Source of the DNA: Ischnura elegans
Taxonomy: Eukaryota; Arthropoda; Insecta; Odonata; Coenagrionidae
Assembly: GCF_921293095.1 (NCBI RefSeq)
Contig: NC_060254.1
Coordinates: forward strand, 107,160,917-107,224,916
Direction: 5' to 3'
DNA length: 64,000 nt
The notes below the pieces were generated by a model. The model saw only the letters and a program-made list of their open reading frames with translations. It searched no databases and was not told where the DNA came from. Both the position numbers and the translations under genes were made by a program. Positions 35,547 to 46,425 of the stretch are shown here, piece by piece. Position 1 is the first letter of the stretch; each line of letters starts with the position of its first letter.

Positions 35547-36397
35547 AGATGATGTTGAAGGAGTTGAGGTGGAAAAATATGTAGCACGTCGCTTTTCTTC
35601 TTCAATAGTTCTGAGGCGCGCCCTTTCCTCTTTATAAGCCAGTTTTTTGTCCACTCCAGCTAAGTGACCAGGCCGGCCTCGCTCTCTCTGTCGCTGTAAG
35701 AAGATTCTATCTTCATCTATTTTTATTAATTGAAGCGCATCGGCGTGTGCAATGTCAAACAAATTATCTAAGTTGTTGACAAACTCTTGTCGGCGCTGCT
35801 TAAATACGCTTTGGATTTTTTGTGCATTTTTTTGTAACTCCCTCCAAAATTGATATAGGTTCACTAGTTTCTTCACACAATTAGGGAAAGATTTGGTAGG
35901 TATACGCGCCTTTTCCCCAAAAGATAATACATTCGCGAATAGAGAGATTTGCACTTTCATTGACAGTTAAAGTCACTTCACGGATATTATAAAATAAAAC
36001 TGCCAGAACTTGTTCAGTAGAGGGTAGTTTTGAACCTTTTATTTGATGCTTTACGCACCCTATTAAAAATATACCCTTTTTAGAATTACGTAATTCCACT
36101 GACATGTTCATTGTTCACTGATTGAAAACAATACTTTTACTTACAAAATATTGTGATCACAAACACATCGACGCGTTAACACGCTTTCACAGCGCACAAG
36201 CAAAACCTGCTTCACTAAACAATCACTACGGACAACCAACGTGACTCTAGCGAGTTCCAGCTCGCACTGATAGCGTATCACATGTTCACCTGCCTCCCCT
36301 CCAAGTCCCGCGTCACCAGTATTGCCCGATCTAACACTAAGCTATCAGTCTAATTACTTTATTTACACACCTTGTACAATGTACAATTGTACAATGT

Positions 36398-36704
36398 GGT
36401 GCATTTTTCGCTAAATTCGCATTAACCGGTGGGCGCGCCGCCGCACTCCGTGCGACACACTTTGTATTTCATGGTTATCAAAAAAACTGTAGGGTGCGCT
36501 ACCTGTGAGTCTAGCCATTTGTACTTCGTCTAATTTGTGCACATTGTGGCAGTAATTGTGTGCTTACCATCTCATTGTCAGTTCCATTCGGGCGTTCAAA
36601 CTTGAGGTGTTTGGTTTTGGTGCGTTTCTTGCGGTGGGACCCTTCGTTGGGCGCGCCGCCCGTGCGGCATACTTTGTATTTCTTGGTTATAAAAAAAAAC
36701 CAGC
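36398..36704. repeat. Two subterminal direct repeats, about 90 bp each
   Basis: Two related segments (about 36398-36490 and 36616-36704) each contain GGGCGCGCCGCC followed by ACTTTGTATTTC and TGGTTAT. They lie upstream of the transposase start, near the right end of the transposon, and may be promoter or transposase-binding repeats. Just before them is a palindrome around TGTACAATTGTACA (about 36381-36394). Confidence 0.8.
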
Positions 36705-37002
36705 CATCATACCAGTCACCAGACCAAGTTCAAACATCATATATTAGTTTCCCATTACTTAAAAAAATTTATATTCTGGTAAAACTGCTGCATCAGTCAC
36801 CATAGGGTTATCATATGGAAGGTTTTCCGCGGCGCCTTCCTTCGCAAATACAGACATGTTTCAACACAAGTCGGCACGGGTTTCCGAGGTCCTACGTATA
36901 TAAAATTTTATTTACAATTGTTTTGACGTCGTATAAATAAATTAAGAGGGTATGCGTTCCAAAAAAACGACTTCGATTTTTTTGGGACACCCTACTTACC
37001 AT

Positions 37003-37743
37003 CCTTCGAAACCACCATTTCCCACAGTCAATGGTCTCCATTCATTACCAACGACGAAAGTCAGTGCCTCAACTTTTTTTCAAGCGTGAAGTTTCAACTT
37101 TGATGAAATTCAACTTTTTTTTAAAGTTTTCTTTGGAATTTAAGAGGTTTCGCCGCCAGAATAACGCAATTTTCGATTCGCGCAACTTTCGCAAAATAAT
37201 TGTAAGCTTTGCTGAATAAGACTCGTCATGAATCGAAAGAGACGTGGCTGATGTAAGCCTTCTGTTCACATCTTTTATTACACTCGGCCACCGCACCCAA
37301 GGACTTGGAAAACAAACAATCTTCCGTACCACTTTCGTGTTCGGATGAGCCGCGGTCATTCATTCTTATGCGTCGCAGGGAAGAAGCGATCCAAAAAAAC
37401 CATATTCCGGAAAAGGAGGCCATGGACAGGCGCCGCCTCTCCTCCTCTCTCAACGGGGCGAGCAATGAATGCCTGACAAACAAACAGGAGAGCTGTTCCA
37501 CTGGGTGAAATCGCTTGCTCGGCGCTATCGGATCGTCGGTTAAGGTGGCGCATCACTCCCGCTCGACTCGTCTCTTTCGGTCTCGTTCAACTCGTTCAGA
37601 ACTGAAAGCTATGGAGACTGAAGTTGCTAGATCACACATGGTGGACCATTTTTAGCATTTTTCTGAGTCTCAACTGTTTGCGGCAGTACGTGTACGTTAT
37701 TTTTGTACCTTGCTCTTAATTCGTACCTCGTCCTTAATTGGGG
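37003..37743. other. Intergenic sequence with a GC-richer patch, no gene seen
   Basis: Contains a GC-richer block at about 37320-37600 with several overlapping short ORFs on both strands. None has a recognisable domain. No splice-bounded exon was identified. Confidence 0.4.
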
Positions 37744-38046
37744 CAGGGGCGAAGCTAGGAATTAAGGCTGGGGGGTTTAGGCGCAACTAATACTGGGTTG
37801 TCTGGAGGTGTGGAATACCTGCCAGGGTAAGCGGGAGGTGCGAGGAGGAACTCCTTTAGAAAAATTTCAAGATAAATGGTTCAAAATGGTGAGTTTTACG
37901 GCTTTCGGAGGGATATTTTATTGATATTTACACTATTCAGTAAGTAAGTAATATTGATCCAATTTAGTAAAATGGATTGAACTTAAAAAATTTCTGAGCT
38001 CTGGGGGTGGTTTATCCCCCAAAATCCCCCCCTCGCTGCGCCACTG
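37744..38046 (-). mobile_element. CAGnGGCG MITE, about 300 bp, copy A
   Basis: Starts CAGGGGCGAAGCTAGGAATT and ends CTCGCTGCGCCACTG. It is the reverse-oriented relative of the element at 38323-38635: the segments with AAAATGGATT, TGATATT and GGGATATTTTATT correspond. The flanks AATTGGGG and AATTGGAA match at 6 of 8. No ORF of its own. Confidence 0.85.
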
Positions 38047-38322
38047 AATTGGAATACCAAAAAAATGTTGAAAACCGTATCCTCGATGACCAGAATGTTG
38101 AAGTATGTTACATTGGAATAAAACTGAGTGATAAGCAGCCAATACGAGCGATGCGCTCCCTTCCAGGAGCAGAAGAATGGTTGAAGTAATTTTAAGGCTT
38201 AGAAGATAACTTAAAAGAGAATCTTGCGGCGATGAATCGGTGCAATTAATAGCTACGAATAGTAGCCATTCACGTATAATAAAATTTAGACAGCGACAGC
38301 TAAAATTCAGGGTGTTCGGTAG

Positions 38323-38635
38323 CAGTGGCGCAGCGAGGGGGGAGGTTTTGGGGGTCAACCCCCCCCCCCCCCGAAGCTCAGGGAAATTTTTAAGTTTAAT
38401 CCATTTTACTTAATTGGATTGATATTACTACTGGAATAGTGTAGAGATTAATAAAATATCCCTAAGAAAGCTGTGAAACTCACAATTTTGACCCATTTAT
38501 CTTTAAAATTCCGCAATGTATCAATCTCGCACCTACCGCTTATCCTGGTGGGTATTCCATACCCCCACACACCCCGGTATTAGTTGCACCTAAACCCCCC
38601 CCCCCCCCCAGCCTCAATTCCTAATTGCGCCCCTG
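38323..38635 (+). mobile_element. CAGnGGCG MITE, 313 bp, copy B, perfect 8-bp TSD
   Basis: Starts CAGTGGCGCAGCGAGGGG and ends CCTAATTGCGCCCCTG. A perfect TTCGGTAG duplication flanks it (38315-38322 and 38636-38643). Poly-C runs sit near both ends. It is in opposite orientation to copy A, 277 bp away, so the two could pair as a large inverted repeat. Confidence 0.94.
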
Positions 38636-38643
38636 TTCGGTAG

Positions 38644-40728
38644 TATGTAAAGTACGTGGCATAATATCATAGTTTTCGTTATATCTTGCGTCACGTTAAA
38701 ACCAAGTTGCATAACAAACGGCATTTGCGCTGGGAATCTACCGTCAGTCTGCAAGAGCATTAAAACATTTACCCTGAATTAAAAACTTTTCAAAGAGCCA
38801 CCAAGAATGTCCACATTATCATTCCCATTTCTTGATTATTCCATTTCGACAAATTGCTTTACGATATTTTCCGCGTCAGCAGATGCCTTTGTACCTCAAA
38901 AATGATATTGCAGAATGACATCATGGCTGCACGTCTATCAGTGACGAAGGCTTTTGTTTTGCTACTTCCACAGTTAAATCTCCGATCGAGTGTTGGAAGA
39001 CTACAAAGAGAGAACGAGAGCGTTCGAAAGATATTTTTTGCTGTGCCCGCCACGCTCTGTCGGTTGGGAAACTGAAAGCAATCACACCGTGAAGGAAGTT
39101 TTATTGCCTTTTCTTATCGATCCCCGTGTGTAATGGACGCATTTGCGCATCGCGGAAGCGATTCTCATTGTCTTCCATAACTTTTCTCTCAGGAGCAAGA
39201 AGTATTCTGCAATGCACAGATCAACCAGTAAACGCCAGCCATTTGCAACTCAGTGGCACGCTTTTCGGTCGCAAGTATTCTGCAAAACTGCTCTTTAAAA
39301 AGATTTTTTAATGAAAGATTGATCACTATTAGTCTGCCGATGTTATCGGTCTTGAGATGGTAAAATTCCTAAGAACATCATATTTTGGATATACCGATGC
39401 ATTTCATACATATGCATTTCAGGATGCGTTACTTCCAGTCTATGATTGCTTAAACTCTCATTAGCAGACACGTATAAGGCATTTGAGGCTGTAATTCCCA
39501 AGGATAAATTGAGACCAGTCGCAATAAACATTTATAGGTGCTAGGGCTATTGCTTTACGGACACGGTGTATGGCATGGAGGAACTTAATTACAGCACTAA
39601 ATCACCGATAATTTATTGCACCGATATCGCACGATATGTGTTACAATCTATTACACCACAGCGACTTTGTTACGATCCATGCATAGTAGTACGTGAAACA
39701 AAGCATCATTAATTTTCTATTTCGACCATGTGTAGAAAAACACAAATTTCCGTGCTAACTTTTACAAGATATTCCTTGCATTATATCATGGTAAAATCGC
39801 ATTCTGCCAAATGTTTTGGTAATGTTGGTAAAGTTGTTGTGAGTTGGTAAAAACATGGTAAAAACGCATCCTGAAACGATGCTTATTGAATATGGAATTA
39901 TTTAGCTTTAATTTTTTTGCGAAGCATTTATTTCTAAAAATGTTATTGCACTAGCTAGGTTTCGTACAATTTTTATTATGCTAATGACTTTTTTCCAACA
40001 GCGTCCTTTCACCTAAAGTAAAGTAGAGCTGCTTTAAATTCAAGAAAAATAGTCAATTCAAAATAGTAACATAATTTTTTTGTTCTCGCGGTTTAATTAA
40101 AGATTCGTGGACAGAAAATACTTGTACCTGGATGTGACGATAATCTTTGGGTTCTTTTTCCTATTATTGATAACAAATGCATTTAATAATTATAATGAAG
40201 GCAAGAGATGACACAATAGTGACAAAAACATAATTCATTAAAATAAAGCGATTAAAATTAATGCAAACGCTGAAGTTCGTGTGAATTTAACATAAATCCT
40301 AATAAAGTATATATTTCGGTTTTTCTTTATATTCGCAAATAATATGGAAGGTATTTCCGTAAATTGGCATTTCTCTGACGAAGGAGTCGTTATGCCGTTA
40401 AAGTCACGTTCTCAAAAAGAAAAGCTTTCGGATTCCCAAACGGACTAATCATTCACTTTGCCTTAAAAATCGAGGTGTAATGAATGTGAGGAGTTAACTT
40501 ACCCTTGGAGGATGTCATCCACGCCTCTGCAAAATGGGTAGAACGTCCGTCCGATCATCCCTCCCCCGGGGTTTTGCAAGGCGACACCAAACCTAAAAAA
40601 TCAAGTAGTAGTGGTTCATCCAGTATATCTGACAATAAGAAAAATTATGTAAATAATGGAAACAACAATCAAAACTTTTATTATCCTGTCACCATTCCAG
40701 CCACAAAGCTGAATTTAAATATATATTA
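38644..40728. other. Intergenic sequence; one Ser/Asn-rich ORF of doubtful status
   Basis: No gene recognised. A 74-codon ORF at 40505-40729 has a composition (SSSSGSSSISDN, NNGNNNQN) reminiscent of insect low-complexity regions, but there is no domain and no splice or conservation evidence. Confidence 0.35.
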
Positions 40729-41308
40729 GGGTGGTGCGAAAAAACTCAAGTTACAAATTCAGTATCGCTATAGCGCGGAAAAGTTGCGATACGTTAGTAC
40801 AAGAAAAACAAAAAAAGAATAATTAAAATCTAACGTCATCTTCCGATCCCGCAAAGCACCTGAAAAAATGACTAAAATGAAAAATATTGTTTTTTTTGTG
40901 GCAAAAAATAAAATTAACTGTATATTTTTTAACGCTTTGGCAAAAATTTATTACAAACGGCATAAGTTATTATTAATATTTAGATGGCTTTTTAATTGGA
41001 TGGATTTTTAATGATCTTGCACGATTGGATATAATTGTTTAAAGCCATCTATATATTAATATTAATAATAACCTATGCCGTTTGTAATAAATTTTTGCCA
41101 AAGCGTTAAAAAATATACAGTTAATTTTATTTTTTGCCACAAAAAAAACAATATTTTTCATTTTAGTAATTTTTTCAGGTGCTTTGAGGGATCGGAAGAT
41201 GACGTTAGATTTTAATTATTCTTTTTTTGTTTTTCTTGTACTAACGTATCGCAACTTTTCCACACTATAGCGACACTGAATTTTAAACTTGACTTTTTCG
41301 CACCACCC
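40729..41308. mobile_element. Long foldback element, 580 bp, arms about 265 bp
   Basis: Left arm 40729 to about 40993 and right arm about 41040-41308 are near-identical in inverted orientation, with roughly a dozen differences by eye, around a loop of about 46 bp. The ends read GGGTGGTGCGAAAAA and TTTTTCGCACCACCC. The flanking sequence is (AT)n-TTA and TAA-(TA)n, so the target duplication cannot be told (TA or none). No ORF. A transcript through it would fold into a hairpin of about 260 bp. Confidence 0.96.
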
Positions 41309-41310
41309 TA

Positions 41311-42430
41311 ATATATATATTGACATTAAAACAGTTACATGCATTAAATAAATTTATTGAAAAAATGTATTAAGAGTTAATCCTATAAAGGAATATCATA
41401 TTAATTATCACCATTAATAATGAATGATATTATGCTTGAACAAACAGGATCCAAATCAACGAGTAATTACACATGATCGGCACTTGTTAAAGTTATTCGG
41501 CAAGGTACTATAAAATCCTAAGTTATCGCCAAATTAAAATGTGAGATATTTTTAGTAAATAAATAAATTAAATTATAATTCAAAGAGAAACAAAGCAAAT
41601 AGTAGCTAAAAGTCAAATGGAATGTTGCTATGCCCTTATGTCATTTCGGTAATTCGTTGCACATAGTGTTTAGAACTGACTATATTCCTACAGCTCTGCA
41701 GCTGATGTCTACATTCTACAACGCTGCAGAAACACACCAGAAATAAAGTAAATGAAGTAGTAGTCAGTCGAAGCGATGGAGTCCCGAAGTGACAGCATGA
41801 ACAACATCGCGAAACACTTCATAGCTGTATTATGGGCCACTCTATTCGACAATGAATCCTCGGTATTTTTCGTCCAAGTCTATCGTCACGATATTTTTGA
41901 CCATTTCAGAATGTGCATGCATTAACAATGATTCTAGTTTTAGGATTATTCCATTTCACTCGAATAGAATAAGATTTTAAGCCCTCTGGGGGCACAAGCT
42001 GATTTCTCATGAAGGGGAGTCATTGCACCGCTCAACCGGTCCTTTCCTGTCATATAATGTCTCTTGATGAAATATTTGTTTGAAACTTATGTTATTTTGG
42101 TAAAATTTTCATGGTACGTACGTGAATTACACCTTATTGAAATTTACTTGTATCACAAACATTTAAATTTTTTGGAAAATTTTTCAACTCGATAGCTATG
42201 ATCTTGAAATTTACGAAGCATATGGAGAGGATGGCCCTTTGCAACATGTGCCTGTACCTCAGAGTTTTGAGAAAGTATTAAACTCGTTTCCAAACATATG
42301 CCGCTCGAACAGGAGTGATACGCGCCATCAAATCATCCTTTCCATTCGCTGAGTTGTTTGAAACTAAAAAGTCCCTTCAACAGGGCACAATCATGATGGA
42401 TTTCAATTTACGTTTGTGATAACAGCTCAT
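41311..42430. other. Intergenic sequence, no gene seen
   Basis: AT-rich. GCTCTGCAGCTGATG / CTACAACGCTGCAG near 41693-41727 makes a weak dyad. Nothing else was recognised. Confidence 0.4.
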
Positions 42431-42446
42431 ACTCAGTTTGAATACA
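42431..42446. repeat. Target-site duplication of the second LINE, left copy
   Basis: ACTCAGTTTGAATACA is repeated exactly at 43053-43068 and brackets the LINE fragment. Confidence 0.92.
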
Positions 42447-43052
42447 ACCTGAGAATTTCAAAAACCAAAACAAAGACTATGGCATTTTTAAGAAGCTACC
42501 CATTACGAATAAAATTGTTTATTGAGGATCAAGTCCTGGAGCAAGTGTCGCACTTCCTGTACTTAGGATATGACGAGGAAAAAGATGTTATAAATAAGGT
42601 CAACACTTTCCAGAGAATATGTGGCACAATTAGAAGAACTCTAAAAAAAATAAAACAAGAAAAGAAACACAAATAAAATTTTAAAAAGTGATGGTAGTCC
42701 CTACTGAACTCTACGAATCAGAAAATTGGGTACCAAAAAAGAATGAATTAAGGCAGATAGAATTATCGGAAATGAAATTTTTAAGATCAGTAAAAGGCTG
42801 CATAAGATTGGATAAAATAAGAAACACTCAAATAAGAGATGAACTGGATGTCCAGGCAGTCACTGACAAACTACAAGACTACAAACATAGATGGAAGGAC
42901 CATTTACTTCGAATGCCAAATGAAAGAATTCCAAAACAAGTAATGGAATTATCAACCATTTGGCATGAGAAGTATAGGAAGACCAAGGAAAATATGGTAA
43001 TGTGGAGCCGGAACAGGCTTAGTAGCCTAATCCTGGAAGGAAGAAGAAGAAG
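42447..43052 (+). pseudogene. 5'-truncated LINE: reverse transcriptase C-terminal tail
   Basis: The post-catalytic part of a non-LTR retrotransposon pol gene, from a family different from the copy at 16584. The frame NLRISKTKTKTMAF followed by VLEQVSHFLYLGY, INKVNTFQRICGTIRRTLKK, then (after a frameshift near 42664-42676 and a TAA where a Tyr is expected) TELYESENWVPKK, RQIELSEMKFLRSVKGC, DKLQDYKHRWKDHLLRMP. The catalytic FADD region is absent because of 5' truncation. The insert ends in a GAAGAAGAAGAAG tail. A 16-bp target duplication flanks it. About 600 bp remain. Confidence 0.93.
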
Positions 43053-43068
43053 ACTCAGTTTGAATACA
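43053..43068. repeat. Target-site duplication of the second LINE, right copy
   Basis: Exact second copy of ACTCAGTTTGAATACA directly after the GAAGAAGAAGAAG tail. Confidence 0.92.
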
Positions 43069-45762
43069 GAATGAAATCAAATATTTTAATTCGGCATGAC
43101 TGACATCCACTATATTTTTTACCCCGAAAAGTAAGGGCATAGCATACGGAACCTCTTCTGAAACAATTCTACAAGCAGGGCACTAGATAGGATATTCTGC
43201 TAGCACTATAAATAAGTGCTGTTGCAAAATCTAACCCCAAACAATCCATTCATCCTTAACGCAACATACCAACACGCTAAAACCTGAATGGAAGTCAAAC
43301 CGCGGAGTCAAAACTACCCAATACTGGAAAACTCATAAGTTTTATTCCATATTATCAAAGCTTAAAAAACAAGCAATAATGGAGTGTGATAAAGAGAGCG
43401 AGAGAGAGAGAGAGATAGAGAGAACGATATCTTTCGCGAGATTCCACTATAGATTTGTTTAAGAAAAAATTTCCTCCGAGATAGTACACTGCGGGTATAT
43501 TTCCGCTAAACCATTCACCAATTTTTTCCATACGTTAGTCTTTTATGATGACGCCAACCCATAACTTATATTGGCCGGTGGTAACCTATAAGTGTTTTTT
43601 GTACAAAAAATTCCAAAATCTTTTTACGTTGTGTCAATAGTTGGGAAACACTTCTCGAGATGTATTTATTTCTCACTCACACGAGTCGATGGTAGAAACA
43701 TGGAGCGCAACGAAGCCGCAAAAACGCTGCCTTTCGAAAGACTGACTTCCTTTCATTTAGGAACCTTATTCTAGGTCTTTTCACTGATGTTACAATGGCA
43801 ACAAAAACCATTAGATAACAGCAATATCGATGTGATGTTGCATGTGATTTGCCAAATTATAGATCGACAAAAATGGTGGGGATATAACAAGCACGATATA
43901 ATTATAAATGTACCTTCCAAAGGTTTCCGATAAATAGAACACGCGACTCCAAAAATATAAAGTGCAAAACAACAAGTCCAATAATGGCTCTGGATCAATT
44001 GCTAAATTTAAATGGCGGTCAACAAAATTCATCAGAGTCATGAGCTAGCAATGCCACCGACATACTCCCACCTTCGTTCATCTTTTTCCTCTATCGATTG
44101 AAAAACATCATAAATAATAGTCAATCTCGGACAATTTAATAAAGGAAAAGGTAGAGATTTTCATATACTGCCACATTTATCGATGCATTTAATCTCTTCA
44201 AGTATATATCTCCTTATTTCACTTTGTCGTAGTGCATGGAAGGCTTCATTAAAACATATATGGCAGCCAAAACCTTTTATGAGTAATAATTTTAGATGGA
44301 TGAGATGAGTTTGGCAAAGTGCTCAGGAAAAAAATTGTTCACTGGAGACAAAATATGGAAACTCCGCTAGAAAAAAGTTTAAGGGGAAAAATTAATAATA
44401 AAGTTTTGCCAGCTACGTAAGTTGACGTAGATTTAATAACTGAAGTATCTCAGATATTAATTGTGTATATTTGGTGAAATTATGCCATACAGTTGCAGTT
44501 GAAGTATCTTATGAAACTATTTACTTTTTTACTTCGTAATTATGGAACTGGTATCTATTGCTAATGTGACTCAGTCTCCTCGTCTGAAGAGTTCCAGGTA
44601 TGCCAATGGATTTATTTAATACTTTCAGTAAGTATTCACAATCTAACAAAAAAAACAGTCAAATGTTTTCATGGATTGAGAAGCTATTTTACTGTCTTAA
44701 AATTCTGAAAAACGATTGTTAAATCTATAAAAGTAATACGCAAGGAATGGTGGCATAACACGACCAGTGGTGTGCTGTGGGATTAATCCATCTTGCCAAG
44801 GTTAGGGTCTCCTCCACTCAAAGAAAGAGTTTAATCGATAGTTTTCTCAGCCATTGTTTCATCTTCTCCGCGATTTGTCACGGTGTATTTTATATTTGAT
44901 TGTATTTTTAATGTAAAACTTTGAATTAAATACATCATTAAATACTAGGCAAAGTTACCTTATGAATTCATAAAAGGTATACAGCACCACATTATATCCA
45001 TCAGTTTCTATAACACACACCATATTAACATATTGTTTAAAAATACCCTAAATTTAGTTAGGTCTTATTGATTTAAATTAATTGCTAAGCCTTTCGAACA
45101 GCCAATTGAATTCAGTGTGATATGTGACGCGGTGAGGAGAACCTGTCTGGCGAGCAAGTCGAAACATCGAAATCGTAAATGGAGCCGATAAGTAACCCGG
45201 TGCACAGGGCGAGAAGAATTCCTAAATATTTTTCACCGACAAAAACTTAAATGGTATGAAGTCAATAGTAATTTACTAGAATAGCAATAACAGCATTGAT
45301 TGTATGCATAAAGGGGTCGTATAGTCATAGGATAAGCGGGCGCGAGACAAGAAGACAGATGACAATCAATACGCCAGGAAAACTGTTGCCAGGAGTACGA
45401 CTGCTCGAGAGGTAGTGAGGCTTCCTCATGAGGAGACGAAAAGTATTGCTGCGGACCTTGACAATTTCCCATTTCATAACTTAACTTTGATGCACAGAAA
45501 AGTTAGGATGAGTTCGCACAGTAATTACAAAAGATTGTCTATTTTTTCGCTGAAACAGTAAAAAATATATTAAAAAATAACTCATTACCTATCCCATTTT
45601 TTCGTCATATTTTCATAAAATATATTCAACATTCCAAAAAAGAGATATCACGTAAGTGCTGAAATATAAGTCATTTCTTATCGGATGCTAAAATGATGCA
45701 AAGTTCAACAGATTCAGGCTTTATGCGGTGGAAGATCGACATGTTTAAATAAAAGATGGGAA
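43069..45762. other. Intergenic sequence with a short GA repeat, no gene seen
   Basis: A short (GA)n tract lies at about 43395-43422. ORFs are under 80 codons. No RNA gene or delimited transposon was recognised. Confidence 0.45.
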
Positions 45763-45895
45763 CACTTTTCCACAATACTTTAATGCCTACGACGCGTCTC
45801 GGCTCACAGAGCCATCTGGTACAGTCGTGCACCAACTAGTGAGCGCTCTGTCAGTCAATACGCGTCGTAAGCATTAAAATAACTGTGGAAAAGTG
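45763..45895. mobile_element. Short foldback MITE, 133 bp, arms about 36 bp
   Basis: CACTTTTCCACAATACTTTA at the left and TAACTGTGGAAAAGTG at the right are inverted repeats that extend inward through TAATGCCTACGACGCGT and ACGCGTCGTAAGCATTA. A unique core of about 60 bp lies between. No clear target duplication. Confidence 0.85.
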
Positions 45896-46302
45896 CAATT
45901 ATCTTATATTTAAGTATACATTTATCTTTATTTCTGAAATAAATTTCTCGCCGTAAAAAAATACAACCGGTAAGTTCGAGATTTTTCAATTGTGCGTGCG
46001 CATATTCTGAGCCTAATATTTACGATATGAATGGAGTGGTGCAGACTGTTTCCATGCAAAAATGGAGAGCTAATCGCGGCTGTTGCGCCAAGAGGAGTTA
46101 TCCGACGAGGCCCGCGTTTGGGTGAAGGCGCATTCCGCGTCGGATGAGCAGAGGGTGAAAGTGATGAGGCTGTGTGACGCGAGAGAGGGAGAAAGCGGCA
46201 GCCAATGAAGGCAACCCACCACTCGACAGCATTCGCAGAGACAGTGGGCCGAGGGAGGAACAACGCCAACAGAAGGAAGCATCCATTGCATGACATTGGG
46301 AC
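45896..46302. other. GC-richer block, no gene established
   Basis: About 46070-46290 is richer in GC and CpG than its surroundings and has several overlapping ORFs on both strands without recognisable domains. It could be a diverged element or a regulatory patch. Confidence 0.3.
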
Positions 46303-46425
46303 CAGGGGCGCAGCTAGGAATGAAGGCTGGGGGGGGGGTTTCAGGTGCACTTTTGGGTGTGGGGGTATTGCATACCCGCAAGGGTAAGTGGGCGCTGCGG
46401 GGAGAGGCTTAGCAGGAACTTAAGT
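46303..46425 (-). mobile_element. Fragment of the CAGnGGCG MITE family, copy C
   Basis: CAGGGGCGCAGCTAGGAATG, a G run, GGGTAAGTGGGCGCTGCGGG and AGGAACTTAAG follow the same order as copy A at 37744. The other end is missing. Confidence 0.7.

Larger units (their letters stand above)
32195..36111 (-). pseudogene. Transposase-like gene, broken (DTTASNTG family)
   Basis: The only substantial gene of the window. Conceptual translation runs from ATG 36109-36111 to TAA 32195-32197, about 750 residues after removing one intron and the nested element. In order: an N-terminal region with NESANLSIRE; a basic coiled region with LFDIAHADALQLIKIDEDR and GRPGHLAGVDKKLAYKEERA; then SSIQRIRTEKRKERAEAI; then YWDGKLLPD and CCDTTASNTGHINGACVLLE, which could supply catalytic aspartates of an RNase H-like fold; then the zinc-ligand-like CRHHVYE/LVLKSVF, recalling the C..H region of hAT transposases. 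The C-terminal part has IQHLWYLTDK and LFDDDVDQ. Breaks: one extra G in the GGGG run at 35915-35918, TAA at 35544-35546, and the element at 33334-34885. Similar uncharacterised proteins occur in many invertebrates; I do not know a settled family name. Confidence 0.85.
31944..36994 (-). mobile_element. About 5-kb DNA transposon with 8-bp TSD (hAT-like by structure)
   Basis: Outer ends TAGGGTGTCCCAA and TTGGGACACCCTA are inverted repeats. Similarity continues to about 60 bp inward (ACGCATACCCTCT on the left and its complement on the right), with further inverted words such as CGTGCCGACTTG on the left and its complement on the right. The perfect duplication CTTACCAT flanks the element (31936-31943 and 36995-37002). 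It carries one gene, on the minus strand (32195-36111), and a nested 1552-bp element. Without the insertion the transposon is about 3.5 kb. Eight-base duplications are typical of hAT, but the encoded protein is not a classic hAT transposase that I can name. Confidence 0.92.

Noticed and set aside
40505..40729. Ser/Asn-rich 74-codon ORF as a host exon
   Set aside because: Low-complexity composition only; it runs up to the start of the foldback element and has no acceptor or donor that I can defend.
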